From positions 62,001 to 126,000 of the forward strand of contig NZ_QDDJ01000016.1 of assembly GCF_003121625.1 (NCBI RefSeq): DNA of 64,000 bases. Direction: 5' to 3'. The notes under the pieces are model-generated. The model saw only the letters and a program-made list of their open reading frames with translations. It was not told where the DNA came from and made no database searches. The stretch comes from Ornithinimicrobium cavernae. GTDB taxonomy: Bacteria; Actinomycetota; Actinomycetes; Actinomycetales; Dermatophilaceae. The position numbers and the translations under genes are program-made. Shown one piece after another: positions 26,113 to 34,787 of the stretch. Numbering within the stretch: the first letter of the stretch is position 1; every line of letters begins with the position of its first letter.

Positions 26113-26499
26113 ATGAGCCAGCGCCGTCCCCACCCGACCACGCTCCACCGCGCCGCCGCCGCGGTCCTTGCCCTCGGCATACTCCCGGTGGTGCTGTCCG
26201 GCTGCTCCGAGGAGGAGCAGCCGGACAGTCCGGAGGTCACCGTCGAGGAGGGTGCCGGCCTGATCACGATCACCGACTTCGAGTACACCCTGACCGGCGC
26301 CGTCGAGCCCGGTGGGGAGGTCACCGTCACCAACGAGGACAGCGTGGGGCACACGGTGACCTCGGACGAGGAGGGGATCTTCGACATCGCGGTCGGCCCC
26401 GGTGAGACCGTCACCTTCACGGTCCCCGAGGAGCCGGGGGACTATCCCTTCCACTGCACGCCGCACCCGGCGATGGTGTCGGTCCTGACGGTGGGGTGA
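26113..26499 (+). CDS. Cupredoxin domain lipoprotein
   Basis: 128 residues. A type II signal peptide ends at the lipobox LSGC (Cys31), followed by an acidic linker. The cupredoxin domain (about 45-128) shows H80 in VGHTV and the C-terminal ligand loop FHCTPHPAM with C115, H118 and M121, a type 1 copper centre. Small lipoproteins of this sort carry electrons or hold copper outside the membrane. The LGILP stretch uses the rare Ile codon ATA within a GGCATAC motif. It is followed six bases later by a four-helix membrane protein gene, probably in the same operon, suggesting a functional pair. Confidence 0.85.
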   Translation: MSQRRPHPTTLHRAAAAVLALGILPVVLSGCSEEEQPDSPEVTVEEGAGLITITDFEYTLTGAVEPGGEVTVTNEDSVGHTVTSDEEGIFDIAVGPGETVTFTVPEEPGDYPFHCTPHPAMVSVLTVG

Positions 26500-26505
26500 G
26501 CGCAG

Positions 26506-26943
26506 ATGGCTCCCGGTGTCGAGCGTGTCCTGCGGGTGCTGGTGGCCCTGGCGCTGTTGACCGACGCCGTGGTCCATCTCCGGCTGGCTCCCCAGATGCA
26601 GCTCGCCGCCCCCGGCGGGATCGGTGGGGCCTGGATGTTCCGGCTCCAGGCGATCGCCGCCCTCGTGGCTGCCGGCTACCTGCTGTGGCGGGGCAGCCGG
26701 CTCGCCTACCTGATCGCGGCGGTGGTGCTGGTCTCGGTGTTCGCCGCGGTCCTGGTCTACTCGTTCGTCGATGTGCCGGCGATCGGACCGGTGCCGGCGA
26801 TGTACGACCCGTTCTGGTATCCGGAGAAGACGCTGAGCACCGTTGTCGAGGGACTCGGGGCAGTGCTCGCGGTTCTCGGTTGGTGGGGGAGCGGTCGGTC
26901 GGTCGCGGCGGAGCCGCCGGTCAGGGCCGGGCGACGCGAATGA
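26506..26943 (+). CDS. Four-helix membrane protein of unknown function
   Basis: 145 residues with four hydrophobic helices (about 8-24, 42-62, 66-86 and 110-126). A conserved-looking loop before the last helix reads GPVPAMYDPFWYPEKTLST. There are no cofactor-binding histidine pairs of the cytochrome type. It lies six bases after the cupredoxin lipoprotein gene and is surely translated from the same message. Proteins of this type with a DP(F/T)WYPEK loop are found in actinobacteria beside cupredoxin genes, but I know no function. Its last 23 bases overlap the 3' end of the convergent methyltransferase gene. Confidence 0.7.
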   Translation: MAPGVERVLRVLVALALLTDAVVHLRLAPQMQLAAPGGIGGAWMFRLQAIAALVAAGYLLWRGSRLAYLIAAVVLVSVFAAVLVYSFVDVPAIGPVPAMYDPFWYPEKTLSTVVEGLGAVLAVLGWWGSGRSVAAEPPVRAGRRE

Positions 26944-27523
26944 TCCGGAAGCCCCCGCTGGTGGCTGGTCGGTCCACCGACAGGTCCGGGAACTGGTCGG
27001 TCAGCCAGGACAGGAGCGAGTCGGCTCCAAGGTTCTTCTGCACGACGAGCCAGGCCTGACCCGCGGGTGCCAGGCGCGGCAGCCAGGTCCGCATCATCTC
27101 GTGCAGCACCGCCTTGCCGACCCGGATCGGCGGGTTGGACCAGATCAGGTCGTATGCCGCGTCGCCGGGGGCCTCCTCCGGCGTCAGGGCGGTCACGGCG
27201 CACCCGAGCGCGGCCGCGTTGCGGCGCACCAGATCCAGCGCGCGCTGGTTGACGTCGACGGCGTGCACGGTCGCGCCGGGGGAGATCAGGGCCAGGGTCA
27301 GGGCCAGCGCTCCCCAGCCGCAGCCCAGGTCCAGGAAGGTCCCGGTGGCCGGTGGGTCGGGCACGTGCCTGAGCAGCACCGCGGTGCCCTTGTCGATCCC
27401 GTCCGGGGAGAAGATGCCACCGGCGGTCCGGACGGTGACCGGCCGGCCGGCCAGGACGACGTCCCGCTCCCGCAGCTCGGACGGCGAGGCGGGATCGGCG
27501 GAGAAGTAGTGGTCCTGGGTCAT
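26921..27523 (-). CDS. Class I SAM-dependent methyltransferase, RsmC-like
   Basis: 200 residues. The SAM-binding loop FLDLGCGWGALAL (about 76-88) and the NPPIRVG motif (residues about 135-141) place it with RsmC/RsmD-type N2-guanine methyltransferases of 16S rRNA. The N-terminal HYFSADPASPSELRERDVVLAGRPVTVRTAGGIFSPDGIDKGTAVLL is the typical opening of the short actinobacterial RsmC-like proteins, which lack the extra N-terminal domain of the enterobacterial enzyme. The start is the ATG at 27523 (MTQDHYFS). The 3' end overlaps the convergent membrane protein gene by 23 bases. Confidence 0.85.
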   Translation of the reverse strand: MTQDHYFSADPASPSELRERDVVLAGRPVTVRTAGGIFSPDGIDKGTAVLLRHVPDPPATGTFLDLGCGWGALALTLALISPGATVHAVDVNQRALDLVRRNAAALGCAVTALTPEEAPGDAAYDLIWSNPPIRVGKAVLHEMMRTWLPRLAPAGQAWLVVQKNLGADSLLSWLTDQFPDLSVDRPATSGGFRIIRVARP

Positions 27524-27611
27524 CGGGGAGCAGTGTAGGCCGGGACGGAGACGAGGCGGGGGGAGGAAAACGGTGGCTTCCGGTGTTGAACGGTGAGATC
27601 CTGAGGAGAAC

Positions 27612-29087
27612 ATGACGAACACTGATGGCAACCGGAGCAACCGGTCCCGACTGCTGGACCAGCGAGCCGCCGCCCTGAACACCGACGCCGAGGACCCCAC
27701 CTACCCCGAGGGGCTCGAGTCCTTCGACGGCGAGCAGCTCGACCGCGAGGAGCGCGAGGCGCTGCGCCGGGTCCCGGGACTGTCCACGGAGCTCGAGGAC
27801 GTCACCGAGGTCGAGTACCGCCAGCTGAGGCTGGAGCGGGTGGTCCTGGCCGGGATCTGGACCGAGGGCACGCTCACCGACGCCGAGAACTCGTTGCGCG
27901 AGCTGGCCGCGCTCGCCGAGACAGCCGGGTCCACCGTGCTCGACGGCCTCATCCAGCGCCGCACGAACCCCGACCCGGCCACCTACCTGGGCTCGGGCAA
28001 GGCGCAGGAGCTGCGCGACATCGTGATCGCCGAGGCGGCCGACACCGTGGTCGTGGACGGTGAGCTCGGCCCGTCCCAGCGCCGTGCCCTGGAGGACGTC
28101 GTCAAGGTCAAGGTCATCGACCGGACCGCGCTGATCCTCGACATCTTCGCCCAGCACGCCAAGTCCCGTGAGGGCCGCGCCCAGGTCGAGCTGGCGCAGC
28201 TCCAGTACCTCCTGCCGCGCCTGCGCGGTTGGGGTGAGTCGATGTCGCGGCAGGCCGGTGGCCGGGTCGCCGGCGGTGAGGGCATCGGCTCGCGCGGCCC
28301 CGGTGAGACCAAGATCGAGCTGGACCGGCGCCGCATCAACCAGCGCATCGCCCGGCTGCGGCGTGACATCTCGGGCATGAAGACCAAGCGGGACACCAAG
28401 CGCGCCTCTCGCAAGGTCAACCACATCCCGTCGGTGGCGATCGTCGGCTACACCAACGCCGGCAAGTCCTCCCTGCTCAACCGGCTCACCGGCGCGGGCG
28501 TGCTCGTCCAGGACCAGCTGTTCGCGACCCTGGACACGACCGTCCGGCGTGCCGAGACCGCCGACGGACGGCCCTACACGCTGACCGACACCGTAGGGTT
28601 CGTGCGCTCGCTGCCGCACCAGCTGGTCGAGGCGTTCCGCTCGACCCTGGAGGAGGCTGCCGACGCCGACCTGCTGCTGCACGTCGTCGACGGCTCGCAC
28701 CCGGACCCCGAGGGTCAGATCGTCGCGGTGCACGAGGTGCTCGCCGAGGTCGACGCCGGTGACGTCCGCGAGATCATCGTGGTCAACAAGGCGGACGTCG
28801 CCGAGCAGGACGTGCTGGACCGGATCCAGCGGGCCTACCCCGACGTCGCGATCGTCTCGGCCCGCACCGGTGAGGGGATCGAGGGACTGGTCACCATGGT
28901 CGAGGCGGCTCTGCCCCGGCCCGAGATCGAGGTGGATGTCCTGGTGCCCTACGAGCGCGGTGACCTGGTCAGCAGGCTGCATGCCGAGGGAGACGTGCTG
29001 ACCGAGGAGCACACCGCAGAGGGCACCCGCGTGACCGCCAAGGTCGCCGAGGACCTGCACGGAGTGCTCTCCAGCTACGCCGTCTGA
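27612..29087 (+). CDS. hflX: GTPase HflX
   Basis: 491 residues, with the long acidic N-terminal extension usual in actinobacteria. HflX is a ribosome-splitting GTPase that rescues stalled 70S ribosomes, and homologues confer low-level macrolide tolerance. The HflX N-domain contains TYLGSGKAQELRD and AQVELAQLQYLLPRLRG. The glycine-rich linker GGEGIGSRGPGETKIELDRR follows, then the G domain with G1 GYTNAGKSS (about 279-287), G3 DTVGFVRSLPH and G4 NKAD. The ATG has TGAGGAG. Its neighbour miaA is a common partner. A 32-bp minisatellite lies just after the stop. Confidence 0.96.
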   Translation: MTNTDGNRSNRSRLLDQRAAALNTDAEDPTYPEGLESFDGEQLDREEREALRRVPGLSTELEDVTEVEYRQLRLERVVLAGIWTEGTLTDAENSLRELAALAETAGSTVLDGLIQRRTNPDPATYLGSGKAQELRDIVIAEAADTVVVDGELGPSQRRALEDVVKVKVIDRTALILDIFAQHAKSREGRAQVELAQLQYLLPRLRGWGESMSRQAGGRVAGGEGIGSRGPGETKIELDRRRINQRIARLRRDISGMKTKRDTKRASRKVNHIPSVAIVGYTNAGKSSLLNRLTGAGVLVQDQLFATLDTTVRRAETADGRPYTLTDTVGFVRSLPHQLVEAFRSTLEEAADADLLLHVVDGSHPDPEGQIVAVHEVLAEVDAGDVREIIVVNKADVAEQDVLDRIQRAYPDVAIVSARTGEGIEGLVTMVEAALPRPEIEVDVLVPYERGDLVSRLHAEGDVLTEEHTAEGTRVTAKVAEDLHGVLSSYAV

Positions 29088-29100
29088 CCCATTTTTGGGG

Positions 29101-29218
29101 AAGTTCGGAACGGCTCGGACGCCTTTTGAGGGAAGTTCGGAACGGCTCGGACGCCTTCTGAGGGAAGTTCGGAACGGCTCAGACGCTTTGTGAGGGAAGT
29201 TCGGCACGGCGTGACGCC
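29101..29218. repeat. 32-bp tandem repeat (3.5 copies) downstream of hflX
   Basis: Units start at 29101, 29133, 29165 and 29197 with consensus AAGTTCGGAACGGCTCGGAC plus GCCTTTTGAGGG. The first two differ at one base, the third at four or so, and the fourth decays after about 14 bases. Each unit contains the near-palindrome GTTCGGAAC and a T-rich stretch. No spacers or cas genes are present, so it is a minisatellite rather than CRISPR. Confidence 0.9.
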
Positions 29219-29272
29219 AGGTGGTTGTGCCCAAGCCGGGGGGGCGACCACTTCGCAACTCCGTGTGATGGG

Positions 29273-29278
29273 TACAGT
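29273..29278 (+). promoter_or_regulatory. -10 box of leaderless leader-peptide transcript
   Basis: TACAGT is followed by six bases and the GTG of the leader peptide at 29285. No ribosome binding site precedes that GTG, so a leaderless start is the natural reading. Confidence 0.5.
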
Positions 29279-29284
29279 AAGCCT

Positions 29285-29371
29285 GTGTTAGTTCTTCAGG
29301 AGCAGCTTCTGCTGGTGCGCCGGCTCCACGTGGACCTCGGGTGCCTGGCCAGCGATCTGTGTCGTCGGTGA
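29285..29371 (+). CDS. Leader peptide of the RRLHVDL type
   Basis: The frame from GTG 29285 encodes 28 residues ending VRRLHVDLGCLASDLCRR. The core RRLHVDL-x2-x-AS-x-LC matches a class of very short actinobacterial peptides, annotated in databases simply as putative leader peptides and often placed before sulfur-metabolism genes, where the C-terminal Cys codons are thought to sense cysteine supply. The start could instead be GTG 29315, twelve bases after AGGAG, giving 18 residues; the -10 spacing favours 29285. It stops 47 bases before the oxygenase gene. The two Cys codons (29342, 29360) are the expected sensors. Confidence 0.65.
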   Translation: MLVLQEQLLLVRRLHVDLGCLASDLCRR

Positions 29372-29418
29372 CTCGATCCCGCAGCCGACCACTCCGCATA
29401 CCTGAAGGACCCTGACCC

Positions 29419-30438
29419 ATGACTGACCACCTGCCTGTCCTCGACCTGTCCCTCGCCGACGATCCCGCCACAGCCGCGCAGTTCCGCGAGGACCTGCGCG
29501 AGGCCACCCACGACTACGGCTTCTTCTACCTCGTCGGCCACGGGATCGACCCGGCCCTGACGCAGGACGTCATCAGCGTCTCCCGCGAGTTCTTCGCCCT
29601 CCCGGAGGCCGAGAAGCTCGAGATCGAGAACGTCACCAGCCCGCACTACCGGGGCTACACGCGCGTCGGGGGCGAGCGCACCCAGGGCAAGGTCGACTGG
29701 CGCGAGCAGATCGACATCGGCCCCGGCCGCCCTGCGGTGCCGGCCGGTCCGGACGTGCCGGACTACTGGGTCCTGCAGGGACCGAACCTGTGGCCAGCGG
29801 CACTGCCGCGCGTGCGCCAGGTGGTGGAGACCTGGAACCAGACCCTCTCGGGGGTGGCGGCACGGCTCCTCGCGGAGTGGGCGCAGTCCCTGGGCCAGCC
29901 CCGCGACGTCTTCGACGGGACCTTCGGCGACGCACCGGCCACGCTGACCAAGATCGTGCGCTACCCCGGCCGCGTCGAGGGCGGCACCGACCAGGGGGTC
30001 GGCTGGCACAACGACGCCGGCGTGCTCACGCTGTTGCTGGTCGAGCCGGGCAAGGCCGGCCTGCAGGTCGAGCGCCGTGGTGAACCGCTGGATGCCCCGC
30101 CGATCGACGGCGCGCTGATCGTCAACATCGGCGAGATGCTCGAGTGGGCCACGGACGGTTACCTGAGGGCGACCAACCACAGGGTGCTCGCCCCGGAGCC
30201 GGGGACGGACCGGATCTCGGTGCCGTACTTCCACAACCCAGCCCTGGACGCGGTCTTCCCCAAGCTGGAGCTGCCCGCTGAGCTGGCCGCCCGGGCCCCC
30301 GGTGTCACCCTGGACGAGGGGAACCCGATTCTCGGCGTCTACGGCGAGAACGCTCTGAAGAGCCGGGTGCGCGCGCACCCGGATGTCACCGAGGCGCACC
30401 ACCCGCACCTTGCGCCCGAGCAGCGGCGCAGCGCCTGA
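29419..30438 (+). CDS. Isopenicillin-N-synthase-like 2-oxoglutarate/Fe(II) oxygenase
   Basis: 339 residues of the IPNS/plant-type dioxygenase family. The N-terminal DIOX_N region reads LPVLDLSLADDP and YGFFYLVGHGID. The iron ligands are visible: H197 and D199 in GWHNDAGVLTLL, H254 in ATNHRV, and the co-substrate arginine R265 in the RxS motif RIS. These enzymes hydroxylate or cyclise small molecules; the substrate is not evident and there are no secondary-metabolite genes nearby. The ATG has GAAGGAC upstream. The preceding leader peptide of a class linked to cysteine supply hints at a sulfur-containing substrate or sulfur-responsive control, which is inference. Confidence 0.88.
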   Translation: MTDHLPVLDLSLADDPATAAQFREDLREATHDYGFFYLVGHGIDPALTQDVISVSREFFALPEAEKLEIENVTSPHYRGYTRVGGERTQGKVDWREQIDIGPGRPAVPAGPDVPDYWVLQGPNLWPAALPRVRQVVETWNQTLSGVAARLLAEWAQSLGQPRDVFDGTFGDAPATLTKIVRYPGRVEGGTDQGVGWHNDAGVLTLLLVEPGKAGLQVERRGEPLDAPPIDGALIVNIGEMLEWATDGYLRATNHRVLAPEPGTDRISVPYFHNPALDAVFPKLELPAELAARAPGVTLDEGNPILGVYGENALKSRVRAHPDVTEAHHPHLAPEQRRSA

Positions 30439-30518
30439 GGGAACTGGGCGGCTGACCATCTCCTGCTGGAGGGGGAGACCGGCGAGACCCCTACCAAAAT
30501 TGTGGGAGGGTCGGGGGC

Positions 30519-33176
30519 GTGAACGCCGAGCAGCAGCGAGTCAACGAGTCCGAGGACCCCCGCGCGCCCTGGCGACAGTGGGGTCCCTACGTGTCCGCCC
30601 GCCAGTGGGGCACCGTCCGCGAGGACTACTCCGCCGACGGCAACGCGTGGGACTACCTGCCCTTCGACCACGCGCACCGGCGGGCCTACCGCTGGGGCGA
30701 GGACGGGCTCGCGGGCCTGTGCGACCTGGACGGCTACCTCAACCTGGGGCTGGCGCTCTGGAACGGCCGTGACGACCGGCTCAAGGAGCGGCTGTTCGGT
30801 CTCAGCAACCCGCAGGGCAACCACGGCGAGGACGCCAAGGAGTACTGGTGGGCGCTGGAGGGGACGCCCACCCACAGCTACGCCCAGTGGCTCTACCGGT
30901 ACCCGCAGGCGGCCTTCCCCTACCAGGACCTGACCGACACCAACGCGGCCCGCGGGTTCGAGGACGACGAGTACGAGCTGTCCGACACCGGTGTGCTGGA
31001 CGAGAACCGGTTCTTCGATGTGGTCGTCACCCATGCCAAGGCGTCGCCCACCGACATCGTCGTGGAGGTCGCCGCGACCAACCACGGGCCCGACGCGGCA
31101 CCACTGCACCTGGTGCCGCAGCTGTGGTTCCGCAACACGTGGGCGTGGGGTCTGGACGACCGGCGCCCCGAGATCGTGCGCGCTGGGGACCGGGGGGAGT
31201 ATGCCGAGGGGCAGGTGACCCTGGAGGCGCGCCACCACGAGCTCGGCCGGGTCCGACTCGTGGCCGACGGTGCGCCGCGGGCCCTGTTCTGCGACAACGA
31301 GACGAACTATGCCGCGCTCTATGGTGAGGACGCCGTCCCGGCCGGGCACACGGCATACCCCAAGGACGCGATCGACCGGGCCATCGTCCATGGTGAGGAC
31401 GCAGGCAACCCCGACCAGGTGGGGACCAAGGCGGCGCTGTGGTGGGCCTTCGACGAGGTGGGTCCGGGGCAGACCGTCCGGATCAGACTGCGACTCACCC
31501 AACTGTCCGGCGGTGAGCCCGAGCGGGAGGCCGAGCAGGTGCTCGCTGCGCGCAGCAGGGAGACCGACGAGTTCTATGCCGGGGTCATCCCGGAGCACAC
31601 CGGTGAGGAGGACCGGCACATCGCCCGGCGGGCCTTCGCCGGACTGCAGTGGGGCAAGCAGCTCTACCTGTACGACGTCCCGCGCTGGCTGGCCGGAGAC
31701 CCCTCCCAGCCACCGCCACCCCCGGAGCGGGCCGACCGGCACACCGGCCGCAACGCCCACTGGCAGCACGTCAACCTGGCCGAGGTCATCTCCATGCCGG
31801 ACGAGTGGGAGTACCCCTGGTTCGCGACGTGGGACCTGGCCTTCCACTGTGTCCCGCTGGCGCACGTCGACCCCGCCTTCGCCAAGTTTCAGCTGCTGCT
31901 GATGTGCCGGGAGTGGGCGATGCACCCCAACGGGCAGCTGCCCGCCTACGAGTGGAACTTCTCCGACGTCAACCCGCCGGTGCACCCGTGGGCGGCGTGG
32001 CAGGTCTACAGCATCGACGGCAACCGGGACCGGACCTTCCTGCAGCGGATCGTGCTGAAGATGATGCTCAACTTCCCGTGGTGGGTGAACCGCAAGGACG
32101 CCGACGGCTCCAACATCTTCGAGGGCGGCTTCCTCGGGATGGACAACGTCGGGTTGTTCGACCGGTCCGAGGAGCTGCCGGGCGGTGGCCGGCTGGAGCA
32201 GGCGGACGCGACGGCCTGGATGGGGATGTTCTGCCTGCGGATGCTGCGGATGGCGATGGAGCTGGCCCGCGAGGACGACGCCTGGGACGAGGTGGCCACC
32301 AAGTTCCTGGTCCACTTCCTGGCCATCGCGGAGACGATGGAGGACATCGGGGCCGACCACACGTCGCTCTGGGACAGCGAGATGCGGTTCTTCCAGGACG
32401 TGCTGGTGGACAGCGCCGGGGACGCGCACCGGATGCCGGTCCGCTCGATGGTCGGGCTGCTGCCGCTGACCGCCGTGTCGATCGTGCCCAACTGGGTGGC
32501 CCGGGAGCTGCCTGACCTCACCGACTTCTTCCAGGGGTGGACCGAGCGACGGCCCGAGCTGGAGGACGCCCTGCTGCACACCAACTACCGCGGCTACTCG
32601 GTCCGCACCCTGTCGATGGTCAGCCATGAGCAGCTGGAGGCGCTGCTCGGCTACCTGCTCGACGAGGGGGAGTTCCTCTCGCCGCACGGCATCCGCTCCC
32701 TGTCTGCGGCGCACCGCGACGGTCTGACGGTGCGGCTGGGGGACAGTGAGCTCGGGCTGCGCTACGAGCCGGCGGAGTCACGGTCCGGCATGTTCGGTGG
32801 CAACTCCAACTGGCGTGGGCCGGTGTGGTTCCCGGTGAACTCCCTGCTCACCGATGCCCTGCGGGTCTATGGTCGCGGCGCCGGCGTGGGGATGGCGGTG
32901 GAGTTCCCGACGGGGTCCGGGCACCGGGCGTCGCTGGAGGAGATCGCCACGGAGCTCGAGCAGCGCCTGGTCTCGCTGTTCCGGCCCGGCCCCGACGGGC
33001 GGCGACCGAGCACCCCCGTCCATCATCCGGGCGGTCCCCTGTGGGACGTGCACCCCACGTTCAGTGAGTACTTCAACGGGGACAACGGCGCCGGTCTCGG
33101 TGCCTCCCACCAGACCGGCTGGACCGCGATGGTGGCGCACTTCATCTGTGCCCCGGACGGCATCACCAACCGCTGA
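30519..33176 (+). CDS. MGH1-like glycoside hydrolase (GH63-related glucosidase)
   Basis: 885 residues. The sequence starts RAPWRQWGPYVSARQWGTVREDYSADGNAWDYLPFDHAHRRAYRWGEDG, characteristic of a bacterial and fungal GH63-like glucosidase group. The C-terminal (alpha/alpha)6 barrel contains EYPWFATWDLAFHC, EWNFSDVNPPVHPWA, GGNSNWRGPVWFP and a closing LGASHQTGWTAMVAHFI. GH63 enzymes invert alpha-glucosidic bonds; acidic residues in WDLAF and EWNFSDVNP are likely catalytic. It lacks a signal peptide, so it acts inside the cell, perhaps on glucosylglycerate, trehalose-like or mannosylglycerate solutes. The GTG follows GGGAGGG. It is a single gene. Confidence 0.85.
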   Translation: MNAEQQRVNESEDPRAPWRQWGPYVSARQWGTVREDYSADGNAWDYLPFDHAHRRAYRWGEDGLAGLCDLDGYLNLGLALWNGRDDRLKERLFGLSNPQGNHGEDAKEYWWALEGTPTHSYAQWLYRYPQAAFPYQDLTDTNAARGFEDDEYELSDTGVLDENRFFDVVVTHAKASPTDIVVEVAATNHGPDAAPLHLVPQLWFRNTWAWGLDDRRPEIVRAGDRGEYAEGQVTLEARHHELGRVRLVADGAPRALFCDNETNYAALYGEDAVPAGHTAYPKDAIDRAIVHGEDAGNPDQVGTKAALWWAFDEVGPGQTVRIRLRLTQLSGGEPEREAEQVLAARSRETDEFYAGVIPEHTGEEDRHIARRAFAGLQWGKQLYLYDVPRWLAGDPSQPPPPPERADRHTGRNAHWQHVNLAEVISMPDEWEYPWFATWDLAFHCVPLAHVDPAFAKFQLLLMCREWAMHPNGQLPAYEWNFSDVNPPVHPWAAWQVYSIDGNRDRTFLQRIVLKMMLNFPWWVNRKDADGSNIFEGGFLGMDNVGLFDRSEELPGGGRLEQADATAWMGMFCLRMLRMAMELAREDDAWDEVATKFLVHFLAIAETMEDIGADHTSLWDSEMRFFQDVLVDSAGDAHRMPVRSMVGLLPLTAVSIVPNWVARELPDLTDFFQGWTERRPELEDALLHTNYRGYSVRTLSMVSHEQLEALLGYLLDEGEFLSPHGIRSLSAAHRDGLTVRLGDSELGLRYEPAESRSGMFGGNSNWRGPVWFPVNSLLTDALRVYGRGAGVGMAVEFPTGSGHRASLEEIATELEQRLVSLFRPGPDGRRPSTPVHHPGGPLWDVHPTFSEYFNGDNGAGLGASHQTGWTAMVAHFICAPDGITNR

Positions 33177-33194
33177 CCCGGCCGCCTGGTCGGG

Positions 33195-34787
33195 TCAGGG
33201 CGCCGAGTAGGCCGTGAGCCCCTCGGGGTCGGCGACGACCCGGACGGCACCGTTCTCGAGTGCCAGCCCGATGGTCAGGGGGAGCGGCCAGGCCACCTGC
33301 TCGCCGGGTGCCGCGGCACTGCCGTCACCGGTCGCACCCGCACCGCCCTCGCGTCGCCACCGACCCCAGGTGCTGATCCGGTCGTCGTCCCTGGCGCCGG
33401 GCAGCTCCACCTCCACGGGTGTCCGGTCCTCGACCCAGCGGGCGTCTGCGGTGGTGGCCGGCCGGGCCGTGCCGCGCGCGGTGTCGATGACCACCGCGCC
33501 GTCCGCGGTCTCGACGGCGACCTCGCCCGGCCCGACGAGCTGCAGCTCCGGGGCACCAGGCTCCGAACCGTCCACCGTGGCGCCGAGAGGGACCCGCCAG
33601 AGGACCTCACCCGAGGCGGGGTCCAGCCGCACCAGGTCCACGTCGAGGTCGCGGTAGGTCGCCTCGCCGTGGTCGGTCACCACCTCGCCGTCGTGCCAGG
33701 CACAGACGAGCAGGGGGTCCTCCGGCCCGCCCGACACGTCGATGTCACAGAACGTCGAGGTGGCCGGGGCCTCCCACAGGCGGGTGCCGGTGCTGACGTC
33801 GAGCCCGACCGAGCGGCCGGCCGTCAGGTCCCAGGAGGTGCGTGTCCGAGGGGAGGACAGTGCGGTGCCGACCGTGCCGACGAGGATCGTGTCGTCCTCG
33901 AAGGACTGGAACGACCATCCCGTGTCGGTGGAGTGTCCTGCAGCGAACAGCTCGGTGGTGTCCGCCTCCCACAGGAGCGCGCCGTCCACGACGCGGCCGA
34001 TGCGGGTGCCGTCCATCGCCTGGCGGCTCAGCCCCAGCGGACCGATGCTGGTCCACCCGGGGACGCCCGTGGCCGGCGGGTCGTGCAGCGCCCCCTCCGG
34101 GGTCAGCGCCTGCACGGTCCACACGCCGTCGACCTGCACGGTGAGGCAGACCTCCTCCGCGTCGTGCGGGCAGGCGGTCGGCAGGTCGGCGTGGCTCAAC
34201 GGCTCGGCAAGGGTGCGCACCGCCTCCCCTGTGCGGGGGTCGCGCACGATCACGTGGGCCGTGGCCGCCTCCACGGGGGCATCCGGGTGCGGGGCGGGCG
34301 CCAGGTGGACCACGCCCCCCTCCACCTCCTCGACCGACAGGTCCTGACCGGGAGGTCGCACCGAGCGGGTGGCGGCCCGGGACCAGAGCACCCGACCGTC
34401 CGTGCTGTCGACACCGGTGATCTCCAGGCGCCTGCCGTCGAGGGTGTAGAGGACGAGGGTCTCGTCGACGAGCACGGGAGCCGTCACCGGGCGCAGCTCG
34501 TCGTTGCGCCACCGCACTCCGGCCAACGCTGAGCGGTCGACCGCCGGTGGGGTGGAGGCGCCGTCCGAGGGTTCCGTCGCGCCTGTCGAGTCCCCCCTCG
34601 TCGACGACACGCTGTCCGCGGCCGGCGCAGTGTCGGCGGCCCTTCCTTCGTCATCGTGCCCGGACGGTGTGACCGACGTGGCCGCCGTCCCTCGGGCGGA
34701 CTCGTCGCTGCTCGCCCCGGCACAGGCCGAGGTGAGGAGCGCGAGCAGGAGCACGGTGGTCAGTCCGGGTCGTGGCATGCGGCCCAT
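33195..34787 (-). CDS. Beta-propeller (PQQ-like) lipoprotein
   Basis: 530 residues. The signal peptide MGRMPRPGLTTVLLLALLTSAC ends in a lipobox with Cys22. An 80-residue Ser/Thr/Asp-rich linker follows, then WD/PQQ-like beta-propeller blades recognisable by repeated DxxDGRVLWS, VDGALLWEADT, STGTRLWEAP and ASGEVLWRVPL. Such lipoproteins act as scaffolds or sensors at the outer face of the membrane; no catalytic site is visible. The ATG at 34787 is used, and a second in-frame ATG at 34778 is equally possible. It converges with the glucosidase gene and diverges from dinG. Confidence 0.8.
   Translation of the reverse strand: MGRMPRPGLTTVLLLALLTSACAGASSDESARGTAATSVTPSGHDDEGRAADTAPAADSVSSTRGDSTGATEPSDGASTPPAVDRSALAGVRWRNDELRPVTAPVLVDETLVLYTLDGRRLEITGVDSTDGRVLWSRAATRSVRPPGQDLSVEEVEGGVVHLAPAPHPDAPVEAATAHVIVRDPRTGEAVRTLAEPLSHADLPTACPHDAEEVCLTVQVDGVWTVQALTPEGALHDPPATGVPGWTSIGPLGLSRQAMDGTRIGRVVDGALLWEADTTELFAAGHSTDTGWSFQSFEDDTILVGTVGTALSSPRTRTSWDLTAGRSVGLDVSTGTRLWEAPATSTFCDIDVSGGPEDPLLVCAWHDGEVVTDHGEATYRDLDVDLVRLDPASGEVLWRVPLGATVDGSEPGAPELQLVGPGEVAVETADGAVVIDTARGTARPATTADARWVEDRTPVEVELPGARDDDRISTWGRWRREGGAGATGDGSAAAPGEQVAWPLPLTIGLALENGAVRVVADPEGLTAYSAP

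Noticed and set aside
29101-29218. Possible CRISPR array
   Set aside because: The 32-bp units are directly adjacent without spacers, decay along the array, and no cas genes are present.
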